The notes under the pieces are model-generated. The model had not been told where the DNA came from and did not search any database. It saw nothing but the letters and a program-made list of their open reading frames with translations. A DNA stretch of 18,966 nt from Nocardioides sp. (lineage in GTDB: Bacteria; Actinomycetota; Actinomycetes; Propionibacteriales; Nocardioidaceae), in NCBI GenBank assembly GCA_021166815.1, contig JAJPEO010000070.1:1-18966 (forward strand). Direction: 5' to 3'. The number at the start of each line of letters is the position of its first letter. Position 1 is the first letter of the stretch. A program made the position numbers and the translations under genes. This document shows, one piece after another, positions 7,642-13,948 of the stretch.

Positions 7642-8048
7642 TGCGGGCCGGGGACGTGCTCCCGGAGCAGGTGTTCACCGTCACGCGGGCCGACCTCGTC
7701 GCCTACGCCCACGCCAGCGGCGACCACAACCCCATCCACCAGGACGAGGAGGTGGCCCGCAGCGTCGGGCTGCCGGGCGTCATCGCCCACGGCATGTACA
7801 CCCTCGCCCTCGTCGGGCGCGCCGTGCGCGACTGGACCGACGCCGCCGAGGTGGTCGAGCTGGGCGCGAAGTTCACCGCTCCGGTGGTCGTCCCCGCCGA
7901 CGGAGGGGTCGACGTGGTCGTCTCCGGCACGGTCAAGGACGTCACGGCCGACGGCCTGGTCACGCTCGCGCTGAACGCCACGTGCGGGGGCCAGAAGGTG
8001 CTCGGCATGCCCAGGGCGGTCGTGCGCCAGGCGGTGGCGGGTGCCTGA
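7641..8048 (+). CDS. hadB: MaoC-like (R)-hydroxyacyl dehydratase, HadB-type catalytic subunit
   Basis: This 135-residue hot-dog protein has the hydratase-2 motif YAHASGDHNPIHQDEEVA; Asp28 and His33 are the expected catalytic residues. GLPGVIAHGMYTLAL after it is the standard substrate-tunnel segment. It pairs with the upstream non-catalytic subunit: the ATG shares its first base with that gene's stop, and its own stop lies inside the first codons of murB (GTGCCTGA). No third (HadC) gene follows, unlike in mycobacteria. Expected role: dehydration of (3R)-hydroxyacyl-ACP or -CoA in the cytosol. The enzyme class is firm; the exact chain length and pathway are inferred. Confidence 0.87.
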   Translation: MRAGDVLPEQVFTVTRADLVAYAHASGDHNPIHQDEEVARSVGLPGVIAHGMYTLALVGRAVRDWTDAAEVVELGAKFTAPVVVPADGGVDVVVSGTVKDVTADGLVTLALNATCGGQKVLGMPRAVVRQAVAGA

Positions 8049-9096
8049 GCTGAAGGACCACACCACCCTGCGCCTGGGCGGCTCGGCACGGGAGTGGGTC
8101 GTCGCCTCGACCGAGCGCGAGCTCGTCGACGCGGTCGCCGAGGCCGATGCGGCCGGCACCCCCGTCCTGCTCGTGGCCGGCGGCTCCAACCTGGTCGTGG
8201 CCGACGAGGGCTTCGACGGCCGTGTCGTCCAGGTGGCCACCCGGGGGGTCGAGGTCGACACCGACGCCTGCGAGGCCGAGACCCTGTCGGCCTGCGGCGG
8301 AGTGGTGCTCACCGTCGCGGCTGGGGAGGACTGGGACGCCCTGGTCGAGCGGTGCGTGGCCAGCGGCTGGGCCGGGATCGAGGCGCTCAGCGGCATCCCC
8401 GGCGCGGTCGGCTCCACCCCGATCCAGAACGTGGGCGCCTACGGCCAGGAGGTCGCCCAGACCATCGCCCGCGTCCGTACCTGGGACCGCGTGGACCGTA
8501 CGCAGCGGACCTTCGCGGTCGCCGACTGCGGCTTCGGCTACCGCCACAGCAGGTTCAAGGCCGACCCGGGCCGCTACGTCGTGCTCGACGTGATGTTCCA
8601 GCTCCGGATGGGCGACAGCGAGCCGGTCGCGTACGCCGAGCTCGCCCGCACGCTGGGCGTCGAGGTCGGCCAGCGCGCCCCGCTGCGCGCGGTGCGCGAG
8701 GCGGTGCTGGGCCTGCGGCGCCGCAAGGGGATGGTCCTCGACGAGGCCGACCACGACACGTGGAGCGCGGGGTCGTTCTTCACCAACCCCTTCCTCACAC
8801 CCACCCAGGCGGCCGCCCTGCCGCCGGAGGCGCCGCGCTGGGAGCAGCCCGACGGCTCGGTGAAGACGAGCGCGGCATGGCTGATCGAGCACGCCGGCTT
8901 CTCCAGGGGGTGGACCAGCGACGCGGCCGGTCCGCGGGTGAGCCTGTCGACCAAGCACACCCTGGCGCTCACCAACCGCGGCGGCGCGAGCACCGCCGAG
9001 CTCCTCACGCTGGCGCGCGAGGTGCGCGACGGGGTGGAGGCCGCCTACGGTGTCCGGCTGGTCAACGAGCCGGTCACCGTCGGCTGCGCGCTCTGA
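8041..9096 (+). CDS. murB: UDP-N-acetylmuramate dehydrogenase
   Basis: MurB reduces UDP-N-acetylglucosamine enolpyruvate to UDP-MurNAc with NADPH and FAD, the second committed step of peptidoglycan synthesis in the cytoplasm. The 351-residue protein has the FAD-binding domain start (HTTLRLGGSA, VAGGSNLVVADEGF, SGIPGAVGSTPIQNVGAYGQE). It has GYRHSRFK with Arg168 (E. coli Arg159), the proton donor Ser245 in SAGSFFTNP (E. coli Ser229), and the C-terminal Glu343 in LVNEPVTVG (E. coli Glu325). The residue equivalences are from memory of E. coli MurB. The SFFTNP region with its extended middle segment indicates the type I form. The GTG start overlaps the hadB-like stop by 8 bases, so expression is coupled to the dehydratase genes. 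Identification is secure. Confidence 0.97.
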   Translation: MPELKDHTTLRLGGSAREWVVASTERELVDAVAEADAAGTPVLLVAGGSNLVVADEGFDGRVVQVATRGVEVDTDACEAETLSACGGVVLTVAAGEDWDALVERCVASGWAGIEALSGIPGAVGSTPIQNVGAYGQEVAQTIARVRTWDRVDRTQRTFAVADCGFGYRHSRFKADPGRYVVLDVMFQLRMGDSEPVAYAELARTLGVEVGQRAPLRAVREAVLGLRRRKGMVLDEADHDTWSAGSFFTNPFLTPTQAAALPPEAPRWEQPDGSVKTSAAWLIEHAGFSRGWTSDAAGPRVSLSTKHTLALTNRGGASTAELLTLAREVRDGVEAAYGVRLVNEPVTVGCAL

Positions 9097-9142
9097 GGCC
9101 CTCGGCTCACCGGCTCGCACGCCGGCCAGTGACCGGGCGCGG

Positions 9143-9973
9143 TCAGAAGTTGCTGTCGTAGCTGTACTCGGTGCTGCTCACCGACGAGGACGACATCACC
9201 GCGATGACGAACAAGGCGATGCCGACCACGGCGAGGACCAGCAGGACCGTGCCGATGATGCCCATGATCTTGCCGGCGCGGGCCTCGCTGGCGCCGCCCC
9301 AGCGCCCGGGCTGGGCGGCGATCTCACGAGTCGCCTTGGCGCCCATCGCCCAGGCGAACGGGGAGAGCACCAGCCCGATGCCGCAGGCGACCATCAGGCT
9401 CGCCAGGGCGATGATGCCCATGATCATCGAGGGCATGGCCGAGGGGTGCGAGGGCAGCGTCGCGGGGTACGGGGCGTAGGACGGCTGGCCGTACGGGCTC
9501 ACCACGCCGGGAGGCGGCGCCTGGCCGTAGCCATGCTGCCCGTACGCCGGCTGGGTGTGGGGCTGCTGGCCGTAGGCGGGCTGCTCGTACGTCGGCTGCT
9601 GTCCGTACGGCTGTCCGTACGGCTGGCTGTACGGCTGCTGGCCGTACGGGGGCTGTCCGTAGGGTGACTGCCCGCCCGTCGGCGGCTGGCCGTGCTGGAA
9701 CCCGGGCTGCTCGCCGGACGTCGGCTGGGCCTCGCCGGCGTCGGACGCCTGCTCGTGGTCCGGCTGCTCGTAGTCCGGCTGGCCGTACGTCGGCTGGCTG
9801 TAGGTCGGCTGGCTGTAGGTGGGACCGCCGTACGCCGGCTGGTCGGTGCCGAGGCCTCCGATCGGCGCGGTCTCGTCGGCGGACGCCGACCCGGGCTCGG
9901 CCGCTGGCTGGTCGCTGGGGCTCGGCTCGTCCGTCGGCTGCTGGCCCTCGGACGGCTGCTCAGGAGTGGTCAC
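9143..9973 (-). CDS. DUF4190-type membrane protein with Tyr-Gly-Gln-Pro repeat N-terminus
   Basis: This 276-residue protein has two parts. Residues 1 to about 175 are disordered and acidic, then dominated by imperfect YGQP/YSQP/YEQP repeats. Residues about 180-265 hold two hydrophobic segments (MIMGIIALASLMVACGIGLV and KIMGIIGTVLLVLAVVGIAL) separated by the loop GAKATREIAAQPGRWGGASE, as in DUF4190 proteins. The Gln/Pro/Tyr tail would face the cytoplasm if there is no signal, with the membrane pair acting as an anchor; the function is unknown. The start is GTG (9973-9971), overlapping the upstream deaminase stop by 4 bases, so the two are co-translated. The C-terminus is a Ser/Tyr-rich tail ending SYDSNF. 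The downstream 46-base gap to murB holds only a weak CCGGC/GCCGG hairpin. Confidence 0.8.
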   Translation of the reverse strand: MTTPEQPSEGQQPTDEPSPSDQPAAEPGSASADETAPIGGLGTDQPAYGGPTYSQPTYSQPTYGQPDYEQPDHEQASDAGEAQPTSGEQPGFQHGQPPTGGQSPYGQPPYGQQPYSQPYGQPYGQQPTYEQPAYGQQPHTQPAYGQHGYGQAPPPGVVSPYGQPSYAPYPATLPSHPSAMPSMIMGIIALASLMVACGIGLVLSPFAWAMGAKATREIAAQPGRWGGASEARAGKIMGIIGTVLLVLAVVGIALFVIAVMSSSSVSSTEYSYDSNF

Positions 9974-11028
9974 GGGCTCAGTGTGTCAGCAGTCGACGAC
10001 AGCCAGCCATCAATGTCGGCCAAGGCGCGCTCGACGACGTCGGAGGGGGCCCGTGACGCCGCGAAGGACATCTGCGCCAGCCGGGCCAGGGTGGCGTCGT
10101 CGAGGTCGTGCGCGACACGCATGGTGGCGTACTGGCTGGCCAGGCGTGAGCCGAAGAGGAGCGGGTCGTCGGCGCCCAGCGCGATCGTCGCGCCCGCGGC
10201 GAGCAGCTCGGGCAGGGGCACCGAGGTCAGGTCGGAGTAGACGCCGAGGGCCACGTTGGAGACGGGACAGACCTCCAGGGCGACACCGTCGCGGACCACC
10301 CGGTCGAGCAGGGCGGGGTCCTCGGCCGTGCGCACGCCGTGGCCCAGCCGGTCGGCGCCCAGGGTGTCGAGGCAGACGCGGACGTGGTCGGGCCCCCGCA
10401 GCTCGCCGCCGTGGGGGACCAGCGCCAGGCCCGCGCGCTCGGCGATGCGGAAGGCGCCGGAGAACTCGCTCGTCGACCCGCGTCGCTCGTCGTTGGAGAG
10501 GCCGAAGCCGACGACGCCGCGCCCGGCGTACTGGGCGGCGAGCCGGGCGAGGGTGCGTGCGTCGAGGGGGTGCCTGGTGCGGTTGGCGGCGATGACCACG
10601 GCCATGCCCAGGCCGGTGCGCTCGGAGGCGTCGCGCACGCAGTCGAGCACCAGGTCGGTGAACGCCGTGATGCCCCCGAATCGGGCGGCGTAGCCGCTGG
10701 GGTCCACCTGGATCTCCAGCCAGCGCCCCCCGTCGGCGACGTCGTCCTCGGCCGCCTCGAGGACCAGGCGGCGTACGTCGTCCTCGGTGCGCAGCACCGA
10801 GCGGGCCACGTCGTAGAGCCGCTGGAAGCGGAACCAGCCCTTCTCGTCCGCGGCGCTCAGCTGCGGGGGCCAGTCGTCGACCAGGGAGTCGGGCAGGACG
10901 ATGCCGTCGCGCTCGGCGAGCTCGAGCAGCGTGCCGTGGCGCATCGACCCGGTGAAGTGCAGGTGCAGGTGTGCCTTGGGGAGCCGGCGCACCTCGCGGC
11001 GCTCGTCGGCGTCGCGGGCATCGGTCAT
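9970..11028 (-). CDS. add: Adenosine deaminase family protein
   Basis: This is a zinc amidohydrolase-superfamily protein of about 352 residues. Motifs in order: HLHLHFTGSM with zinc ligands His22 and His24, HGGE (zinc His plus catalytic Glu) in LVPHGGELRG, LGHGVRT, EVCPVSNVALG, and ALGADDPLLFG with the metal-binding Asp. Adenosine deaminases convert adenosine to inosine in purine salvage. This one has FTGS where canonical enzymes have LDGA, and GADDP in place of NTDDP, so adenine or another aminopurine cannot be excluded as substrate. I chose ATG 11028 because TACGAT (11041-11036 on this strand) stands 7 bases upstream, fitting a leaderless start. ATG 11037 is the near alternative, and an open frame continues to 11139 without support. 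It is cotranscribed with the repeat membrane protein (4-base overlap). Confidence 0.88.
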   Translation of the reverse strand: MTDARDADERREVRRLPKAHLHLHFTGSMRHGTLLELAERDGIVLPDSLVDDWPPQLSAADEKGWFRFQRLYDVARSVLRTEDDVRRLVLEAAEDDVADGGRWLEIQVDPSGYAARFGGITAFTDLVLDCVRDASERTGLGMAVVIAANRTRHPLDARTLARLAAQYAGRGVVGFGLSNDERRGSTSEFSGAFRIAERAGLALVPHGGELRGPDHVRVCLDTLGADRLGHGVRTAEDPALLDRVVRDGVALEVCPVSNVALGVYSDLTSVPLPELLAAGATIALGADDPLLFGSRLASQYATMRVAHDLDDATLARLAQMSFAASRAPSDVVERALADIDGWLSSTADTLSP

Positions 11029-11035
11029 GGGCGTC

Positions 11036-11041
11036 ATCGTA
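11036..11041 (-). promoter_or_regulatory. Putative -10 box of the adenosine deaminase gene
   Basis: On the minus strand TACGAT (TANNNT form) is followed by GACGCCC and then ATG 11028, the same 7-base geometry as at the hadA-like gene. No -35 box is evident. Confidence 0.35.
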
Positions 11042-11109
11042 GGGGCGGTGGGCACAGCACCGCGGCAGCCGGGGAGGTCCTCGGTTCGACGCGGGGTCGG
11101 GGTGCCCCG

Positions 11110-11115
11110 TATGCT
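11110..11115 (+). promoter_or_regulatory. Putative -10 box upstream of tRNA-Trp/secE
   Basis: TATGCT is the best -10-like hexamer in the 138-base divergent gap between the deaminase and tRNA-Trp. TTCGAC (11085-11090) is a weak -35 candidate with a 19-base spacer. The leader that follows contains a CATGC-TTCG-GCATG hairpin (11137-11150). Confidence 0.4.
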
Positions 11116-11166
11116 TCCCGTTTGGTGGCTCATCCACATGCTTCGGCATGCCCGGCGGGCCGCCGA

Positions 11167-11239
11167 AGGGCACTAGCTCAACTGGCAGAGCATCGGTCTC
11201 CAAAACCGAAGGTTGGGGGTTCAAGTCCCTCGTGCCCTG
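11167..11239 (+). tRNA. tRNA-Trp (CCA)
   Basis: This is a 73-base cloverleaf. AGGGCAC pairs with GTGCCCT, with a G discriminator. The anticodon stem TCGGT/ACCGA encloses CTCCAAA (anticodon CCA). The T-arm is GGGGG-TTCAAGT-CCCTC. The terminal CCA is not encoded. It lies 56 bases before secE, the conserved trpT-secE-nusG arrangement. Confidence 0.95.
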
Positions 11240-11295
11240 CGAGACACACTGCGGCTCACCCGAGCAGCACCCGAAGGCGAGGAGAGGTGGACACC

Positions 11296-11547
11296 GTGGC
11301 GGACGGCAAGACGGTGCGCGAGGCACGCGACAGCGGCCACGGCGCTGGCCGCACCAACCCGGTGACCTTCTACCGCCAGGTCGTGGCGGAGCTGCGCAAG
11401 GTCGTCTGGCCGACCCAGAACGAGCTGGTCACCTACTTCTTCGTGGTCCTGACGTTCGTGGTCGTCGTGATGACCCTGGTCTCCCTGCTCGACGTGGCCT
11501 TCGGTGAGCTCGCCCTGCGAGTCTTCGGCGGCGGCGGAGCCCAGTGA
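11296..11547 (+). CDS. secE: Preprotein translocase subunit SecE
   Basis: SecE is the small essential subunit of the SecYEG translocon; it clamps SecY in the cytoplasmic membrane. The 83-residue protein has a short polar N-terminus, the conserved amphipathic motif [19 protein letters not shown] (about residues 31-49), and one membrane helix ([18 protein letters not shown]). This single-helix form is typical of non-proteobacterial SecE. I chose GTG 11296 because GGAGAGG (11281-11287) lies 8 bases upstream. GTG 11287 is in frame but its ribosome site would touch the start codon. It is followed by nusG after about 73 bases containing two tandem hairpins. Confidence 0.95.
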   Translation: MADGKTVREARDSGHGAGRTNPVTFYRQVVAELRKVVWPTQNELVTYFFVVLTFVVVVMTLVSLLDVAFGELALRVFGGGGAQ

Positions 11548-11551
11548 CCAT

Positions 11552-11588
11552 GGCCCGGCGAGACCGGGCCCCCGATCCGGTGGATCGG
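11552..11588 (+). promoter_or_regulatory. Two tandem hairpins between secE and nusG
   Basis: GGCCCGG-CGAGA-CCGGGCC (11552-11570) and CCGATCC-GGT-GGATCGG (11572-11588) are perfect 7-bp hairpins placed back to back 5 bases after the secE stop. They may act as a leaky terminator, a processing site or a translation control for nusG. The structures are seen; the role is inferred. Confidence 0.5.
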
Positions 11589-11620
11589 TCCAACCAGCAA
11601 CGGACATGACGGAGCAGAAC

Positions 11621-12478
11621 GTGTCGGACACCTTTGACGCTGACCAGGTCGACGACCAGGTCACCCCCGACCAGGTCGAGGCCGGAGAGTCGACCGACCC
11701 GGTCGACGAGCACGGCGACGACCAGCAGGTCGAGGGCGGCGAGGTCGAGGCCACCGACGAGGACGCCGCTGACGGGCCCGCTGCCGACGAGGCGGACGAG
11801 GACGAGGCCGGCGACGACGAGGCCGGCGACGACGAAGCCGGCGAGGACGAGGTCGTCGACCCGCTCGAGGCGTTCCGCCGCGAGCTGTGGGCCAAGCCCG
11901 GCGACTGGTACGTCGTGCACACCTACTCCGGCATGGAGAAGCGGGTCAAGACCAACCTCGAGAACCGCATCATCTCCCTCAACATGGAGGACTACATCCA
12001 CGAGATCGTGGTCCCCACCGAAGAGGTCGCCGAGATCAAGAACGGCCAGCGCAAGATGGTCACCCGCACCGTCCTGCCCGGTTACGTCCTGGTCCGCATG
12101 GACCTCACCGACGAGTCGTGGGCCGCAGTGCGCCACACCCCGTCGGTGACCGGCTTCGTGGGCCACGCCCACCAGCCCGTGCCGCTGAGCATGCGGGAGG
12201 TCGAGGACATGCTCGCGCCGGCCGTCGTCGCGGTCGCCGAGGCCGAGGCCGCTGCCGCTGCCGGTGAGAAGGGCGCAGCCACCACCCCGCGCAAGCCGGT
12301 CGAGGTGGCCGACTTCTCGGTGTCCGACTCGGTCATGGTCGTGGACGGCCCGTTCGCCACGCTGCACGCGACGATCACCGAGATCAACGCCGAGTCCCAG
12401 AGGGTCAAGGCCCTCGTCGAGATCTTCGGCCGGGAGACCCCGGTCGAGCTCAGCTTCAGCCAGATCCAGCGGGTCTGA
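11621..12478 (+). CDS. nusG: Transcription termination/antitermination protein NusG
   Basis: NusG binds RNA polymerase and couples transcription to translation or Rho. The 285-residue protein has an acidic, disordered N-terminal extension of about 90 residues, an NGN domain from about residue 92 ([19 protein letters not shown] through [12 protein letters not shown] and TGFVG), an alanine-rich linker, and a KOW domain at 234-285 ([25 protein letters not shown]). Long acidic extensions are known in actinobacterial NusG. Here three 15-base tandem repeats (11801-11845) encode [18 protein letters not shown] 11621 has GGAG (11611-11614) six bases upstream. ATG 11606, in frame and without a clear ribosome site, would add five residues. 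The gene lies in the standard secE-nusG-rplK-rplA order. Confidence 0.95.
   Translation: MSDTFDADQVDDQVTPDQVEAGESTDPVDEHGDDQQVEGGEVEATDEDAADGPAADEADEDEAGDDEAGDDEAGEDEVVDPLEAFRRELWAKPGDWYVVHTYSGMEKRVKTNLENRIISLNMEDYIHEIVVPTEEVAEIKNGQRKMVTRTVLPGYVLVRMDLTDESWAAVRHTPSVTGFVGHAHQPVPLSMREVEDMLAPAVVAVAEAEAAAAAGEKGAATTPRKPVEVADFSVSDSVMVVDGPFATLHATITEINAESQRVKALVEIFGRETPVELSFSQIQRV
11801..11845 (+). repeat. 15-base tandem repeat in nusG acidic tail
   Basis: Three copies of GACGAGGCCGGCGAC run in tandem; the third differs at two bases (GACGAAGCCGGCGAG). They encode an acidic DEAGD unit and are likely prone to copy-number change. Confidence 0.85.
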
Positions 12479-12483
12479 CCCGC

Positions 12484-12533
12484 TGCCCGGTTGACTGGGC
12501 ACCAGTAACACGTGGCAGAGGGCAGGTGCCCTC
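12484..12533 (+). promoter_or_regulatory. rplK leader hairpins (candidate L1 control region)
   Basis: Two hairpins occupy the nusG-rplK gap: TGCCCGG-TTGA-CTGGGCA (12484-12501, one G-T pair) and GAGGGC-AGGT-GCCCTC (12518-12533). In other bacteria protein L1 represses its operon by binding the leader before rplK, so this is where such a site would be. I cannot confirm an L1 motif by eye. Confidence 0.35.
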
Positions 12534-12567
12534 GTCATGACCACATGAGAGAAAGAGAAGCAACACG

Positions 12568-12996
12568 ATGCCTCCGAAGAAGAAGGTCGCAGCGCTCGTC
12601 AAGGTGCAGCTGCAGGCTGGCGCAGCAACTCCGGCTCCGCCGGTGGGTACCGCCCTGGGTCCCCACGGTGTGAACATCATGGACTTCTGCAAGGCCTACA
12701 ACGCCCAGACCGAGTCCATGCGCGGCAACGTCATCCCCGTCGAGATCACCATCTACGAGGACCGTTCGTTCGAGTTCATCACCAAGACCCCTCCGGCCGC
12801 TGAGCTGATCAAGAAGGCTGCCGGCCTCTCGAAGGGCTCGGGCGTCCCCCACAAGGACAAGGTCGGCAAGCTCACCAAGGACCAGGTCCGCGAGATCGCC
12901 CAGACCAAGCTCCCCGACCTCAACGCCAACGACATCGACGCGGCGATGAAGATCGTCGAGGGCACTGCCCGCTCGATGGGCGTCACCACCGACTGA
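12568..12996 (+). CDS. rplK: 50S ribosomal protein uL11
   Basis: This 142-residue protein is the L11 component of the GTPase-associated centre of the 50S subunit, binding 23S rRNA helices 43/44; it is also needed for RelA-type stringent sensing. The N-terminal domain begins [17 protein letters not shown] and contains [20 protein letters not shown], the thiostrepton-site proline-rich loop. The C-terminal rRNA-binding domain includes [14 protein letters not shown] and ends in [11 protein letters not shown]. Length and sequence are fully typical. The ATG is preceded by a weak GAGAAG-type ribosome site at about 7 bases. It is followed by rplA 61 bases later, in one operon. Confidence 0.98.
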   Translation: MPPKKKVAALVKVQLQAGAATPAPPVGTALGPHGVNIMDFCKAYNAQTESMRGNVIPVEITIYEDRSFEFITKTPPAAELIKKAAGLSKGSGVPHKDKVGKLTKDQVREIAQTKLPDLNANDIDAAMKIVEGTARSMGVTTD

Positions 12997-13057
12997 CAAG
13001 TGGCAGGACCGCGCTGGTCCGCTTACCACGCACTTTTCTTAAAGAAACGAGAAGACC

Positions 13058-13780
13058 ATGCAGCGCAGCAAGACCTACCGCGCGGCGGCCGAGACGTTCG
13101 ACAAGAACGAGCTCCACGCCCCGCTGACCGCGATCAAGATCGCCAAGTCGACCAGCAAGAAGAAGTTCGACGAGACCGTCGACGTCGTCATGCGACTCGG
13201 TGTCGACCCCCGCAAGGCCGACCAGATGGTGCGTGGCACCGTCAACCTGCCCCACGGCACCGGCAAGACCGCCCGCGTCCTGGTGTTCGCCAACGCGGAC
13301 AAGGCCGACGCCGCCCGTGAGGCCGGCGCCGACTTCGTCGGTGGCGACGAGCTCATCGAGAAGGTCAGCGGTGGCTGGCTCGACTTCGACGCCGTCGTCG
13401 CGACCCCCGACATGATGGGCAAGGTCGGCCGCCTCGGCCGTGTCCTGGGCCCGCGCTCGCTCATGCCCAACCCCAAGACGGGCACGGTGACCCCCGACGT
13501 CGCCAAGGCCGTCACGGACATCAAGGGCGGCAAGATCGAGTTCCGTGTCGACCGCCACGCCAACCTGCACTTCATCATCGGCAAGGCCTCCTTCTCCGAG
13601 GTCCAGCTCGCGGAGAACTACGCCGCGGCGCTGGAGGAGGTGCTCCGTCTGAAGCCGGCCAGCTCCAAGGGCCGCTACATCAAGAAGGTCACCGTCTCCA
13701 CGACCATGGGCCCCGGTGTCCAGGTCGACCCCAACCGCACCAAGAACGTCGCGGCCGAGGACGAGGGCGCGCAGGCCTGA
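13058..13780 (+). CDS. rplA: 50S ribosomal protein uL1
   Basis: This 240-residue protein forms the L1 stalk, which moves E-site tRNA, and in many bacteria it represses its own operon. Conserved blocks: [57 protein letters not shown] (read in parts), GTVTPDV, and [21 protein letters not shown], followed by the [11 protein letters not shown] end. Length is normal (about 230-240). The start ATG is preceded by GAGAAG (13049-13054), resembling the site before rplK. The intergenic gap has a GGACC-GCGCT-GGTCC hairpin (13006-13020) and an A/T-rich patch. A strong terminator follows the stop, separating this operon from rplJ-rplL. Confidence 0.98.
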   Translation: MQRSKTYRAAAETFDKNELHAPLTAIKIAKSTSKKKFDETVDVVMRLGVDPRKADQMVRGTVNLPHGTGKTARVLVFANADKADAAREAGADFVGGDELIEKVSGGWLDFDAVVATPDMMGKVGRLGRVLGPRSLMPNPKTGTVTPDVAKAVTDIKGGKIEFRVDRHANLHFIIGKASFSEVQLAENYAAALEEVLRLKPASSKGRYIKKVTVSTTMGPGVQVDPNRTKNVAAEDEGAQA

Positions 13781-13798
13781 GCAGGCCCCGTACGTCGC

Positions 13799-13838
13799 GA
13801 TCCGGCCCGGTCACCCCACCGGGGTGACCGGGCCGATC
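13799..13838 (+). terminator. Strong hairpin terminator after rplA
   Basis: The 15-bp perfect stem CGGCCCGGTCACCCC (13803-13817) / GGGGTGACCGGGCCG (13821-13835) has an ACC loop. It is extended past a one-base bulge by three more pairs (GAT/ATC). It lies 19 bases after the rplA stop. No T-run follows. Confidence 0.85.
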
Positions 13839-13884
13839 CCGTCTCTGCGGGGGTGGCGTACGGGGTCCGTGGCGTGGTCGGCTG

Positions 13885-13913
13885 CTGACACGCAACCAGC
13901 GCTGGGGTAGAAG
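13885..13913 (+). promoter_or_regulatory. Putative promoter of the lipoprotein gene
   Basis: CTGACA (13885-13890, five of six with TTGACA), a 17-base spacer and TAGAAG (13908-13913, four of six with TATAAT). Transcription would start near 13920, giving a leader of about 29 bases with GAGGAG before the ATG. Confidence 0.55.
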
Positions 13914-13948
13914 TGTGGGGGCCCCGACCCCCTCGACGAGGAGACGAC

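Noticed and set aside
9097..9142. CCGGC/GCCGG hairpin between murB and the repeat membrane protein as a bidirectional terminator
   Set aside because: It has only 5 pairs with a 6-base loop and no T tract; too weak to list as a terminator.
9475..9840. Regular short repeats considered as a CRISPR array
   Set aside because: The units are imperfect, 12-15 bases long, lack unique spacers and keep the reading frame of a Tyr-Gly-Gln-Pro protein.
10339..11295. Upstream plus-strand continuation of the secE frame
   Set aside because: It passes antisense through the deaminase and through tRNA-Trp; SecE similarity begins only after 11296, where there is a ribosome site.
10010..11326. Long minus-strand frame across the deaminase, tRNA-Trp and the 5' side of secE
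   Set aside because: It runs through a tRNA gene, is Arg/Pro-rich, and is out of frame with the deaminase motifs.
12491..12520. TTGACT before rplK as a promoter -35 box
   Set aside because: No acceptable -10 hexamer lies 16-18 bases downstream, and the bases are part of a hairpin loop and stem.
11429..12544. Minus-strand frame opposite nusG
   Set aside because: It is the Leu/Val/Asp-rich mirror of the acidic NusG gene, with no motif of its own.
13034..13047. A/T-rich palindrome TTTCTT-A-AAGAAA before rplA
   Set aside because: With a one-base centre it cannot form an RNA hairpin; the purine half is more simply part of the ribosome-binding region.
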